Shown piece by piece: positions 27,704 to 35,635 of a stretch of DNA of 64,000 nucleotides. The first letter of the stretch is position 1. Every line of letters starts with the position of its first letter. A program made the position numbers and the translations under genes. The DNA is taken from contig NZ_RKRK01000003.1 of the NCBI RefSeq assembly GCF_003815035.1, forward strand, positions 186,001 through 250,000. Reading direction: 5' to 3'. This DNA comes from Abyssicoccus albus (GTDB taxonomy: Bacteria > Bacillota > Bacilli > Staphylococcales > Abyssicoccaceae). A model generated the notes under the pieces. The model ran no database searches. It was given only the letters and a program-made list of their open reading frames with translations, and was not told where the DNA came from.

Positions 27704-27728
27704 AATGACTGATTGTCATTCAATTATA
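27704..27728 (-). promoter_or_regulatory. Likely TetR operator and -10 element
   Basis: A perfect inverted repeat AATGAC-TGATT-GTCATT (27704-27720) lies directly downstream of a TATAAT -10 element on the minus strand (27728-27723). Bound regulator here would block its own transcription start. Confidence 0.55.
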
Positions 27729-27770
27729 AATATGCTAACATATATCTTAATTTAAAACATCAAAAAATCA

Positions 27771-27870
27771 AGGGTCTTCGGAATATATAGTGGAATTAGC
27801 ATTTTGATAATTCGAAAAAAATAGTGGTTAAATCGGATTGTTTGGTGGAATGCTAAGGAAAAATAATAAT
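27771..27870. mobile_element. Possible remnant of an ISL3-type IS end
   Basis: The segment starting GGGTCTTCGGAA and containing AGTGGAATT and AATAGTGG motifs resembles the terminal region of ISL3-family elements. No transposase follows here, but a transposase N-terminal fragment lies 900 bp to the right. Recognition is by eye and weak. The rest of the 27685-28053 gap holds only the two flanking promoters. Confidence 0.3.
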
Positions 27871-27998
27871 ACCACAAAATTATAAATCAAACACGGGTGA
27901 TCACGGGTAGGTAGTCAAACAAGAGGGAATTATATTTTATCTTATTAAGGCGTTATAATGTACTGATAAAAAGATGCTCATATATGAACTTCAGGTTC

Positions 27999-28033
27999 TT
28001 GACACAAAAATCATTACACTATATAATGTAATT
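27999..28033 (+). promoter_or_regulatory. Promoter and palindromic operator of the ArsR-metallothionein unit
   Basis: TTGACA (27999-28004), 17 nt, TATAAT (28022-28027). An inverted repeat ATTACA-N8-TGTAAT spans the -10 (28012-28031). This is the usual place for a SmtB/ArsR repressor that leaves DNA on binding metal. Confidence 0.68.
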
Positions 28034-28053
28034 GTGAAATGGAGGAGGAAATA

Positions 28054-28398
28054 ATGTCTGAAAACTGGTGTACACCAAAACCAAAACTAACGGAACGCCC
28101 CTTATTAGATACAGAGAACGCTGAAGGTTTAAGTGAGACCTTTAAAATACTTTCTAACGGGACACGGCTTAGAATACTGCATACCTTGCTTCGAACTCCA
28201 AATGCATCTGTTAGCGAGGTGGCAGAACAGCTTGAAATGAAACCTCAAGCCATTTCCAACCAACTTCAACGATTGATTGATAAAGACATCGTTCGCAGTA
28301 TTCGTGAAGGCAATTTTATTCGGTACCGAATTGTTGATAATTGCGTCGTTAGTCTATTAGATCGAGGTTGGTGTTTAACCGAAGATTTACCTAAATAA
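28054..28398 (+). CDS. ArsR/SmtB-family metal-responsive repressor
   Basis: 114 residues with a winged helix-turn-helix (about 28-95: FKILSNGTRLRILHTLL, then VSEVAEQLEMKPQAISNQLQRL). Cysteines sit near the N terminus (ENWCTPKPK), in the dimer region (VDNCVVSLLD) and at the C-terminal end (RGWCLTED), which could form the metal site. The ATG at 28054 has GGAGGAGG 6 nt upstream. It is 16 nt upstream of the metallothionein gene, the same pairing as cyanobacterial smtB-smtA but in one operon. Confidence 0.85.
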   Translation: MSENWCTPKPKLTERPLLDTENAEGLSETFKILSNGTRLRILHTLLRTPNASVSEVAEQLEMKPQAISNQLQRLIDKDIVRSIREGNFIRYRIVDNCVVSLLDRGWCLTEDLPK

Positions 28399-28414
28399 TA
28401 AGGAGGTGTTTAGT

Positions 28415-28564
28415 ATGGAAAAATGTGCGAGACCGAACTGTAATTGTCTTCTTGGGGAAACAAAAGTAGAAGAAGCAGGAAAAGTTTACTGTAGTCAAGA
28501 ATGTGTAGACAACTGTACTGATGAAGTTTGCGAGTGCAAAGATTGTAGCTGTGCAACTGCATAA
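28415..28564 (+). CDS. Bacterial metallothionein
   Basis: 49 residues with ten cysteines and no histidine: positions 4, 9, 11, 26, 30, 34, 39, 41, 44 and 46. CNC, CEC and CSC pairs are visible (PNCNCLL, VCECKDCSC), and VYCSQECVDNC resembles the zinc-finger-like part of SmtA/BmtA. It should sequester Zn, Cd or Cu(I) in the cytosol. AAGGAGG lies 9 nt upstream of the ATG. The gene sits in the accessory segment and was probably acquired. Confidence 0.85.
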   Translation: MEKCARPNCNCLLGETKVEEAGKVYCSQECVDNCTDEVCECKDCSCATA

Positions 28565-28578
28565 TTTAATAATTGTAA

Positions 28579-28612
28579 GGTTATCCCGTGTAACTATGGG
28601 ATAACCCTTTTA
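28579..28612 (+). terminator. Terminator after the metallothionein gene
   Basis: Stem GGTTATCCC / GGGATAACC with a 10-nt loop, followed by CTTTTA. Confidence 0.8.
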
Positions 28613-28760
28613 TTGTAGGATAGTGAATGATAGGTTTTTTGTTTTCAATCATATAAATGCTTTATGAGATTGATGTTAGTAAAATAATTAGCAATGATAA
28701 TTTCAATATCAAATCTATATTTAATACTATAACATCACAGAGTAGTAAAGGATGAACAAT

Positions 28761-28910
28761 ATGTCAGACTTATTATTACTACCAGATCTTAAAACAATAG
28801 AACCACCACAAGAAAATGAATCCGACATGATGTTTAAAGTGGAAGCAACTTTTCCACCATAAAATCCGAATACCCATGGTTTATTGCACATCGTGTACGA
28901 TAACTTTAAC
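28761..28910 (+). pseudogene. N-terminal fragment of an ISL3-like transposase
   Basis: An ORF from ATG 28761 gives 33 residues (MSDLLLLPDLKTIEPPQENE, then SDMMFKVEATFPP) and a TAA. The FxVEATxPP sequence before a CPxC zinc motif is the usual start of ISL3-family transposases. Just after the stop, the reading resembles a decayed continuation, and then all similarity ends before the YhgE-like gene. The rest of the 28565-28933 gap shows nothing else. Confidence 0.45.
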
Positions 28911-28933
28911 ACAAAAAAATGAAGGATGATTAA

Positions 28934-30586
28934 ATGTTACAGGATTTTAAATTTGTATTTAAAAAACCGTTGTTATTAGTATCTCTTGCAGTCATTTCAT
29001 TATTTCCGGTTATATATGCATTGACATTTCTCGGTGCAATGTGGGACCCATATGACCGCACAGGCGATATGCAGTTCCATATAGTAAATGAAGATACAGG
29101 CAATGAGGATATAGAGCTCGGAAAAGAAATCGAAGCTGAGCTGAAAGATAACGACCAGCTGGACTGGCAATTTTCCACTCTGGAAAAAGCAGAAGAAGCA
29201 ATTAAAAGCGGAGAATCATACGGATATCTGGAAATCCCTGCAGATGCTTCTGATAATGCCATGACCTTCTTAAGCGAATCACCGGAAAATGTAAACCTTA
29301 AACTAAAGACAAATCCGGGATTCAATTTCATCGGTTCAATTATGTCTGAACAAGTCGGTTCAGTCTTAGTCGAAACAGTTCAAAAAGAAATTACAGAAAC
29401 ATATACCAAAACATTGATTAGCGAACTCGGCAGTTTGTCTGACCAGAGTGATGAAGCACAAGATGCCATTGCTGAGCTGAAGAACGGTGCAGTCACACTT
29501 GACGATGGACTTGGCCAGCTCGAGGACAGCTCAGCGCAGTTAAAAGAAGGCGCTGACAACCTTGAAAGCGGCGCTTCACAAGTCAGCGAGGGAGCAGGAA
29601 CACTGTATAATGGTGAACAGCAATTTACAGGACAGATCACTCAGCTGGCACCAATGCTTGGAAATTATGCACAGCCGGTTCAAGGTGCACAGTCAGAACT
29701 TGAAAATGGAGCAGGCCAGTTAAATGAAGCCAGCACACAGCTTGCTGGCGGGGCTTCTGAATTGAATTCAGGTATTGGGCAAATGAACGGCGGTATCAGC
29801 GAGTTGAAAGCAGGCTCCAGCGAATTGGCAGAAGCACTTACAGAGGTTGATACCAGATTTAACGAGCTGCTTGCGGAAATAGAAGAGCAGAATATTGTTT
29901 TCAGTGATGAGGGAGCAGAAGCGATTGCAAGTCCTGTTAACCTGGATATTGAGTCCATGGTGGATACACAAAACTATGCGCAGAGTTTTGCACCGTTAAT
30001 TATTGCAGTCAGCCTGTATATCGGAGCTATTACATTTAATGTTGTATACCCGATGAATAAAATATTCGAAAATAAGAAAAATGTATTCAGCCAGTGGCTC
30101 AGCCGCGGTCTGCTGTTTTTATCTCACTCGGTAATCATTACAACTCTGCTGTATGCTGCAATTGTCTGGGTAATGCAGATTGAAATTGCCAGCCACTGGA
30201 GATTTTACTTTGCGATGCTTGTATGGTCTCTCGTTTCCATTTCCATTATAGGATTGCTGGTAATGATATTCGGCAACTTCGGAAAATTCCTCGGAATCGT
30301 GCTGCTGATTGTACAGTTATCATCAAGCGGCGGAACTTTCCCGATAGAAACTGCAAACAATTTCTATCAAACGCTTTATGAATTCCTGCCGATGGCATTC
30401 GTCGTGTCCAGCTTTAAAGATGCGATTTTCGGCCAGGCATTTAACATGGAATTCAGCACAATAATATATATCCTGCTAGCAATAGCTGCAGGTGCTTATC
30501 TGCTCGTATTGTTAGTATTATGGCTGAAAGATAAATTCCCTAAGTATGAAGAAAAAGCGAATAAAATGGCCAAATTTGAAAACTAA
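28934..30586 (+). CDS. YhgE/Pip-family membrane protein
   Basis: 550 residues. One N-terminal helix (about 10-32) leads into an extracytoplasmic domain, then a stretch rich in (L)xxGAxxL heptads (about 180-320), and at least five C-terminal helices (about 350-540). This is the YhgE/Pip layout, related to phage-infection proteins and EsaA, though shorter than Bacillus YhgE (about 775). Codons such as CTG, GGC and GCC are much more frequent than in flanking genes, which suggests acquisition from a higher-G+C relative. Function unknown. Confidence 0.8.
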   Translation: MLQDFKFVFKKPLLLVSLAVISLFPVIYALTFLGAMWDPYDRTGDMQFHIVNEDTGNEDIELGKEIEAELKDNDQLDWQFSTLEKAEEAIKSGESYGYLEIPADASDNAMTFLSESPENVNLKLKTNPGFNFIGSIMSEQVGSVLVETVQKEITETYTKTLISELGSLSDQSDEAQDAIAELKNGAVTLDDGLGQLEDSSAQLKEGADNLESGASQVSEGAGTLYNGEQQFTGQITQLAPMLGNYAQPVQGAQSELENGAGQLNEASTQLAGGASELNSGIGQMNGGISELKAGSSELAEALTEVDTRFNELLAEIEEQNIVFSDEGAEAIASPVNLDIESMVDTQNYAQSFAPLIIAVSLYIGAITFNVVYPMNKIFENKKNVFSQWLSRGLLFLSHSVIITTLLYAAIVWVMQIEIASHWRFYFAMLVWSLVSISIIGLLVMIFGNFGKFLGIVLLIVQLSSSGGTFPIETANNFYQTLYEFLPMAFVVSSFKDAIFGQAFNMEFSTIIYILLAIAAGAYLLVLLVLWLKDKFPKYEEKANKMAKFEN

Positions 30587-30592
30587 AAGTTC

Positions 30593-30618
30593 AGCCCGCT
30601 GACCGAGCGGGCTTTTTT
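30593..30618 (+). terminator. Terminator after the YhgE-like gene
   Basis: Stem AGCCCGCT / AGCGGGCT with loop GACCG and six T residues. Confidence 0.9.
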
Positions 30619-30619
30619 C

Positions 30620-30944
30620 TTTATCGGCTTGTTTGGCATAGCATTTATGCCGACTTTCCTCATCATTCCCGCGCTTATATTTGCAGGACCCGGCGCAGGG
30701 ACAACGTTCAGCCTCGCTGTAATGTTCTCCGTGCTGCGGACCCGTATTCCCTGTCTGGCATCGCTCAGTCAATCGGTTATCTGATTGCCGCAGCAGGACC
30801 GTTATTTCTCGGAATCTTGTCTGATTACACTGGATGGACGGCGCCTTTGAATATTTGATGGCTGCAGCAATAATTATCGCTATACTTGGTCTTGTTGCCG
30901 GACGTCCGGTTAAAATCGGTAATAAAAAAGCAGCTAACAATTAA
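30620..30944 (+). pseudogene. C-terminal remnant of a CynX/NimT-like MFS transporter
   Basis: Translating in shifting frames gives a coherent MFS C terminus: LFGIAFMPTFLIIPALIFAG, then GAGTTFSLAVMFSVLRT. A frameshift follows, then SLSGIAQSIGYLIAAAGPLF and LGILSDYTGWTAP, a second break with an in-frame TGA, and GLVAGRPVKIGNKKAANN before TAA. The SGxAQSxGYLxAAxGP segment is typical of the CynX/NimT branch. The N-terminal two thirds are gone, apparently replaced by the end of the YhgE-like unit. Confidence 0.7.
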
Positions 30945-30951
30945 ATTTTAT

Positions 30952-30983
30952 AACAGCCGCATTACAGAAAATGCGGCTGTTTT
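30952..30983 (+). terminator. Terminator after the MFS remnant
   Basis: Stem AACAGCCGCAT / ATGCGGCTGTT with a short loop and T residues. It shows that the decayed gene was once a full unit. Confidence 0.85.
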
Positions 30984-31098
30984 CATATTCAAATTGCACT
31001 CGATGTGTAAGTTTGATATTATCAATAGGTTATTTATTTAAAAGAAAAGGAATCGCGGATGAATAATCCGCATCCTAAAAATATTAAGGAGCACATTA

Positions 31099-32712
31099 AT
31101 GAAAGATTCTTCAGATCCAGCCAGTAAAAAATTGTCGAAAGTATTTATATATTCTGTGCTGATAGTCGGCACACTTGTAGTTATCGGCGCCATAAATCCA
31201 AAGGGATTCGGGTCGGTGGCAGGCTTCATAGCAGACGGGGTGAGTAATTACTTCGGATGGTATTACATGATAATCACCTCCGTTACTTTATTCTTTTGTA
31301 TTTTTCTTATCTTCAGTCCAATTGGCAAATTAAAACTCGGAAAACCGCACCACAAGCCTGAATTCAGTACACGTTCATGGCTGATGATGCTGTTCAGTGC
31401 AGGCATGGGTATCGGGATGATATTCTACAGTACATCAGAACCAATCGCCCACTTTTTCGCACCGGCAACTGCCGACCCCGAAACAGAGGAGGCAATGCTG
31501 GAAGCAATCAGAGCAACCATATTTCACTGGGGTGCACATGCTTGGGGAATGTACGGTGCTGTTGCACTTGCTCTGGCTTACTTTCAGTTCAGAAAAGGTG
31601 AGTCGGGTCTCCTGTCAAAAACTTTACGTCCTATACTTGGTGATAGAGTAGACGGACCAGTCGGAATACTTATAGATGTCCTGACTGTATTTGCAACTGC
31701 GGTCGGAGTCGCTGTATCTTTAGGTATCGGCACAACTCAAATCAACGGCGGCCTGAATTACTTGTTTGGTGTCCCGATTAACATCGGTATCCAGGGGCTT
31801 ATTATCGCCGTCGTCACTGTCTTGTTTCTAGGCAGTGCCTGGAGCGGTCTAAGTAAAGGAATTAAATACCTGAGCAATTTGAATACGCTTCTCGCCGCTG
31901 TCCTGCTGCTGGCTATTCTTATACTGGGGCCGACGCTTCTTATCTTGAATATGCTGCCGACAGCTGCCGGCGAGTATATTAATACATTTATAGCAAGAAC
32001 GCTCGATGCAGCTCCTTTAAACAATCAGAAAAACGAGTGGCTCCAGTCATGGACTATTTACTACTGGGCATGGTGGCTCAGCTGGAGTCCTTTTGTCGGC
32101 ATTTTTATCGCACGGGTATCAAAAGGACGTACAGTGCGTGAATTTATTTTAGGACTGCTTATTGTGCCGACCTCTATCGGTATCATCTGGTTTACTGTAT
32201 TTGGTGTTACCGGCATTGAAATTGCGAGCAAGGTACCGGCGCTTGTAGAATTCGGCCCGGAAACTCAGTTATTCGCTATTTTTAATGAGATGCCTTTGAG
32301 CGTTCCTCTGTCGATTCTCGCGATTATTTTAGTATCGTCATTCTTTATTACGTCAGCGGACTCCGCAACCTTTGTACTCAGCATGCAAACATCATATGGT
32401 TCACTTCGCCCTGCAGCAAGTATTAAGGTCGTGTGGGGCATCAGCTTGTCAGCTATTGCTTTTATACTGCTATTATCAGGCGGAGATACCGGACTTGAAG
32501 CCCTGCAGTCCGCAGCGATTATCGCTGCACTGCCATTCAGCTTCGTCATTATCATGATGATGATTTCCTTCTATAAGGATGCAAACGAAGAAAGAAAATA
32601 TCTTGGCTTAACGATAACGCCAAATACGAAACGTATGAAAGAATATCTTGAAAAAGAAGAAAAACAATATGAAGAGCAAAAAAATGCAGGTGTCGATGAA
32701 AGAGATCTGTAA
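31099..32712 (+). CDS. BCCT-family betaine/choline transporter (accessory copy)
   Basis: 537 residues, 12 helices. The BCCT signature is present (YYWAWWLSWSPFVGIFIARV), with FSAGMGIGMIFYSTSEPI in helix 3 and FITSADSATFVLSMQTSYGS. These carriers import glycine betaine, proline betaine or choline with sodium for osmoprotection. It is clearly paralogous to the 58.6-kb gene but uses G+C-rich codons, like the YhgE-like gene. AAGGAG precedes the ATG. It ends in a charged, coiled tail. Confidence 0.9.
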   Translation: MKDSSDPASKKLSKVFIYSVLIVGTLVVIGAINPKGFGSVAGFIADGVSNYFGWYYMIITSVTLFFCIFLIFSPIGKLKLGKPHHKPEFSTRSWLMMLFSAGMGIGMIFYSTSEPIAHFFAPATADPETEEAMLEAIRATIFHWGAHAWGMYGAVALALAYFQFRKGESGLLSKTLRPILGDRVDGPVGILIDVLTVFATAVGVAVSLGIGTTQINGGLNYLFGVPINIGIQGLIIAVVTVLFLGSAWSGLSKGIKYLSNLNTLLAAVLLLAILILGPTLLILNMLPTAAGEYINTFIARTLDAAPLNNQKNEWLQSWTIYYWAWWLSWSPFVGIFIARVSKGRTVREFILGLLIVPTSIGIIWFTVFGVTGIEIASKVPALVEFGPETQLFAIFNEMPLSVPLSILAIILVSSFFITSADSATFVLSMQTSYGSLRPAASIKVVWGISLSAIAFILLLSGGDTGLEALQSAAIIAALPFSFVIIMMMISFYKDANEERKYLGLTITPNTKRMKEYLEKEEKQYEEQKNAGVDERDL

Positions 32713-32722
32713 ATAATCAATC

Positions 32723-32760
32723 ACACCGTATCTGATTTTTTCAGAATACGGTGTTTTTTT
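32723..32760 (+). terminator. Terminator after the accessory BCCT gene
   Basis: Stem ACACCGTATCTGA / TCAGAATACGGTGT (one mismatch) with a T loop, followed by seven T residues. Confidence 0.88.
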
Positions 32761-32785
32761 ATCAAACGTGTGTCTAATTTGGCAG

Positions 32786-32921
32786 TTGTGTTACACGAAT
32801 ATGTCCGTTTAATGGTAATAGTCAGAAATAATACAGTGAGATATCATTATTACAGTTCCGTTAGGAATTGTAACTTCTTTATTATTGAGCTGTAACACAC
32901 GTAAAAATATTCTGTGTTACA
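32786..32921. promoter_or_regulatory. Three TGTGTTACA-like half-sites upstream of the IsaA/SceD-like gene
   Basis: TTGTGTTACAC (32786-32796), TGTAACACAC (32891-32900) and TGTGTTAC (32913-32920) occur in a gene-free 317-bp stretch; the last two form an 8-bp inverted repeat 12 nt apart. They could be activator sites for the muralytic gene. They only partly resemble the WalR consensus, so I leave the protein open. Confidence 0.35.
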
Positions 32922-33029
32922 TTGATAACTGTCGTCAGGAAGCAAGACATAAAAAGTGTGATTAGCTTTAGAGAAAAAATATCAAATCAGTTTACTATAT
33001 AATTTATTTAAATGGAGGAAGAAATTTTT

Positions 33030-33749
33030 ATGAAGAAAACAGTATTAGCTACTACATTAGTATTAGGTTTAGGCGTAACAGGAATTGCAGCAGGTCAGGA
33101 CGCAGAAGCATCATCATACGATCTTAATAAAGAAGAACTTGCTCACACAGCTCAAAATAACCCAAGTGCTTTAAATGCATCAGCATTACACGAAGGTGAA
33201 TATGACTACAACTTTAACCACAACAACTTTAACTACGACTTCGAATCAGATGGAACTTACTTCTCATGGGCATACGAAATGAATGGCCAAGCAGATGCAC
33301 AAAACCAAGCACCTGCAGTAGAAAAAGCAGCTCCAGCTGTTCAAGAAGAAACACAAACAGTTCAAAACTATGAAGCTGTACAAACACAAGAAGTTAACAA
33401 TACACAAGAAGCAGCTCCAGCTGTTCAAGAAGAAACTCAAACTGTAGAAGAACCTGCAGCAGCAACACCAGCTCCACAAACAACACAATCAACTGGCGGA
33501 TCTACTAAGTCACAATTCTTAGCTGCTGGCGGAACTGAAGCAATGTGGAACTCAATCGTATTACCAGAATCAAGCGGTAATCCAAATGCAGTAAGTCCGA
33601 ACGGCTACCGAGGACTTGGCCAAACTAAAGAATCATGGGGTACTGGTTCAGTAGCAGAACAAACATCAGGTATGCTTAACTATGCTGAACAACGTTACGG
33701 TTCAATCGATGCAGCAATCCAATTCCGTAATGCTAACAACTGGTGGTAA
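33030..33749 (+). CDS. Secreted muralytic protein of the IsaA/SceD group
   Basis: 239 residues. The signal peptide is MKKTVLATTLVLGLGVTGIA with cleavage near the AEAS site. An N-terminal SceD/IsaA-like part (YDYNFNHNNFNYDFESDGTY) follows, then a repetitive linker rich in Gln, Glu, Pro and Ala (about 95-160) with a duplicated AAPAVQEETQTV. The C-terminal lysozyme-like domain carries PESSGNPNAVSPNGYRGLGQ and ends FRNANNWW; the Glu of PESSG is the likely catalytic residue. Probably a transglycosylase remodelling peptidoglycan. Its A+T-rich codons differ from those of the flanking accessory genes. Confidence 0.82.
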   Translation: MKKTVLATTLVLGLGVTGIAAGQDAEASSYDLNKEELAHTAQNNPSALNASALHEGEYDYNFNHNNFNYDFESDGTYFSWAYEMNGQADAQNQAPAVEKAAPAVQEETQTVQNYEAVQTQEVNNTQEAAPAVQEETQTVEEPAAATPAPQTTQSTGGSTKSQFLAAGGTEAMWNSIVLPESSGNPNAVSPNGYRGLGQTKESWGTGSVAEQTSGMLNYAEQRYGSIDAAIQFRNANNWW

Positions 33750-33766
33750 GATCTAACACCAATATT

Positions 33767-33808
33767 AAAAACCGTACTATCTGGTTATCCAGATAGTACG
33801 GTTTTTTT
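33767..33808 (+). terminator. Strong terminator after the IsaA/SceD-like gene
   Basis: A 17-bp perfect stem (AAAACCGTACTATCTGG / CCAGATAGTACGGTTTT) with a 4-nt loop and a T run. Confidence 0.92.
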
Positions 33809-33910
33809 GTTGTCATTGGATGAGTTTAATTTATTAACTTTAGGCTATATAAGCTATAAAGAGTATTTATAGAAAGCAGGATGAGTATGACTAAAATTTA
33901 CAGTGCAGTA

Positions 33911-33957
33911 AAACTTCCTGAGTCTGCAATGATTTTAATTGCAGACTCAGGAAGTTT
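33911..33957. repeat. 20-bp perfect inverted repeat at the MsmX deletion junction
   Basis: Arms AAACTTCCTGAGTCTGCAAT (33911-33930) and its complement (33938-33957) enclose 7 nt. The right arm is the beginning of the MsmX remnant, so the left arm looks like a fold-back copy made when the gene was truncated. Confidence 0.75.
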
Positions 33958-34394
33958 ATAATACACCAAACAACTTATTTGTTGCTCAATTTATTGGCTC
34001 ACCCTCTATGAATATATTCGATGGTATATTTGACGGGGAACTTTTAAAAATCGGCAATACAAATATTAAGGTTGCGGAAGCTGACAAGCATATACTGAAA
34101 GAGCATGGGTATACAGATAAGAAAATTAAATTTGGCATCCGTCCTGAGAATGTTCAGGAGTATCAGCAGCTTTCTAAGCCGGAAGAAGCATCACCGTTCG
34201 ATATAAAAGTCAGGGTGAATGAACTGCTTGGTTCGGAATTTATGATTTACTCCGAACTTGAAGGAGAAGAGATTGTAGCAAGGGTAGATGCGCATAACCA
34301 AAATAAACCCGGCGACACAATGACCTTTGCCTTTGATATGGATAAAGGGCATTTCTTTGATTTCGATACAGGAGAAAGAATTACAGATAATTAA
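33939..34394 (+). pseudogene. C-terminal fragment of an MsmX/UgpC-type sugar ABC ATPase
   Basis: About 150 residues begin QEVYNTPNNLFVAQFIGSPS, then MNIFDG, and continue through KFGIRPENVQ to the TOBE-type ending VNELLGSEFMIY and ARVDAHNQ. This is the C-terminal regulatory part of MalK/UgpC/MsmX ATPases that energise sugar importers. The whole nucleotide-binding domain (Walker A, signature, Walker B) is missing and there is no suitable start, so it cannot work. G+C-rich codons match the accessory segment. A palindrome sits at each end. Confidence 0.85.
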
Positions 34395-34415
34395 AAAATG
34401 CCTGCTTACTCGACT

Positions 34416-34456
34416 GTAGTGAACCCAAAAAGTTCAACTTTTTGGGTTCACTACAC
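34416..34456. mobile_element. 41-bp palindrome made of two IS3-type terminal repeats
   Basis: TGTAGTGAACCCAAAAAGTT (34416-34435) is followed, after a single C, by its exact complement ending in CA. The tip TG...GACC/AACCC-AAAAAGTT resembles terminal repeats of IS3-family (IS150 group) elements. All internal IS sequence is gone. It marks the right edge of the accessory segment and could also terminate transcription. Confidence 0.55.
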
Positions 34457-34470
34457 TCAGCACGTCGTTT

Positions 34471-35226
34471 TTAAGTTAATAACTGTATAATCGCAATGGC
34501 AATTAATATAATGATGATTGCTTTTTGGACTGCGTCTGGAACTTTTTCTCCAACTTTCATTCCAATCGGAGCCATCACAAGACTTCCTATAACCATCCAT
34601 ATTGCATGTTCTAGTGGAACAAATCCTTGGAATAACTTCATGACAAATGCGCCTATAGAAGAGATAAATGCAATGACAATACTATTCGTGACAACTGTAT
34701 TCATCGGTAATTTATATACCGTAAGGAGTATCGGGATAATAATAAATGCTCCACCGGCGCCAATCACACCTGAGATAAGACCAATAAATACACCTACAAT
34801 GGCCATTGACCAATGGACTCGAATACTTGCAGAAATAGTTGGCTTAACCTTCCATATCATCAACATAATAGCTAATATGCTGACAGCAATGTATACATAG
34901 TTAATCATCTGTTCTGTGAAGTGTTGTGAAATAATTGCTCCAATAATACTCCCAACAATCATTCCAACACCCATATAACCAACCAATCGCAAATTAAAGA
35001 ATGGTCTTTTACGTGCTCGATTCGTACCACTCAGTGTACTAAAAAAAACTTGGGCACTCGTTAACCCTGATGCAGTATATGCTGTAAAACCTTCTAACCC
35101 AAATAACGGTGGAATCAGTATGATCATTGGATAAATAATAATCGCACCACCAATACCTACTAAACCAGCAATAAACCCTCCGATGACACCGATTAATAAT
35201 GTAATGACGATAAGCACTACATCCAT
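34471..35226 (-). CDS. tauE: TauE/SafE-family sulfite or sulfur-anion exporter
   Basis: 251 residues with about eight helices and two repeated halves. The family motifs GLVGIGGAIIIYP (N half) and GVIGAGGAFIIIP (C half) are clear. In S. aureus the equivalent gene beside cstR is thought to export sulfite or thiosulfate made during persulfide detoxification. It overlaps cstR by 1 nt, so the two are co-transcribed. Confidence 0.85.
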   Translation of the reverse strand: MDVVLIVITLLIGVIGGFIAGLVGIGGAIIIYPMIILIPPLFGLEGFTAYTASGLTSAQVFFSTLSGTNRARKRPFFNLRLVGYMGVGMIVGSIIGAIISQHFTEQMINYVYIAVSILAIMLMIWKVKPTISASIRVHWSMAIVGVFIGLISGVIGAGGAFIIIPILLTVYKLPMNTVVTNSIVIAFISSIGAFVMKLFQGFVPLEHAIWMVIGSLVMAPIGMKVGEKVPDAVQKAIIIILIAIAIIQLLT

Positions 35227-35483
35227 TATTTACTCTTCACGATCAACTCTATCGCTTGATTGATCATCTCCTGCTCAGCCTCACTACCCTCAGCGTCTTT
35301 AATACATTCTACTAAATTTTCACTGACAATAATCCCCATTAATCGTTGAATCGATCCTTTTGATGCACTCAACTGCGTCACAACATCTTTACAATCTTGT
35401 TCTTCTTCCATCATCTTAACGACTCCGTTCAATTGTCCTTGAATTCGATTAATTCGATGGATTAATTTCTTATCATATTTCAT
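35226..35483 (-). CDS. cstR: CstR, persulfide-sensing CsoR-family repressor
   Basis: 85 residues, all helical. The two cysteines Cys31 (EEQDCKDVV) and Cys60 (LVECIKDAEG) are exactly those of S. aureus CstR, and the CsoR copper-ligand histidine is absent. Persulfides cross-link these cysteines and release the operator. It is divergent from cstA with two ACCC(C/T)-type operators between them. Confidence 0.9.
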   Translation of the reverse strand: MKYDKKLIHRINRIQGQLNGVVKMMEEEQDCKDVVTQLSASKGSIQRLMGIIVSENLVECIKDAEGSEAEQEMINQAIELIVKSK

Positions 35484-35547
35484 TTTCCATTCTTCCTTTC
35501 TTTATTTTCAGTGTGTATATCATACCTCTATCACATCACTTTGTCAA

Positions 35548-35606
35548 ATACCCCTATGGGTACTTGACGTAAATATTTATATATTGTAATATACCCTTAT
35601 AGGCAT
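35548..35606 (+). promoter_or_regulatory. Two CstR operators around the cstA promoter
   Basis: Operator 1 is ATACCCCTATGGGTAC (35548-35563); operator 2 is ATACCCTTATAGGCAT (35591-35606). The promoter TTGACG (35564-35569), 17 nt, TAATAT (35587-35592) lies between them. Repressor on either site would block polymerase. Confidence 0.85.
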
Positions 35607-35635
35607 ACAGTTATAATTTAAAAGGAGTGTTAATC

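Noticed and set aside
33264-33488. Cysteine-rich small antisense ORF (possible second metallothionein)
   Set aside because: It is the reverse reading of the Gln/Glu/Ala-rich linker of the IsaA/SceD-like gene; the cysteines arise from GCA and CAA codons on the other strand. It has no ribosome site.
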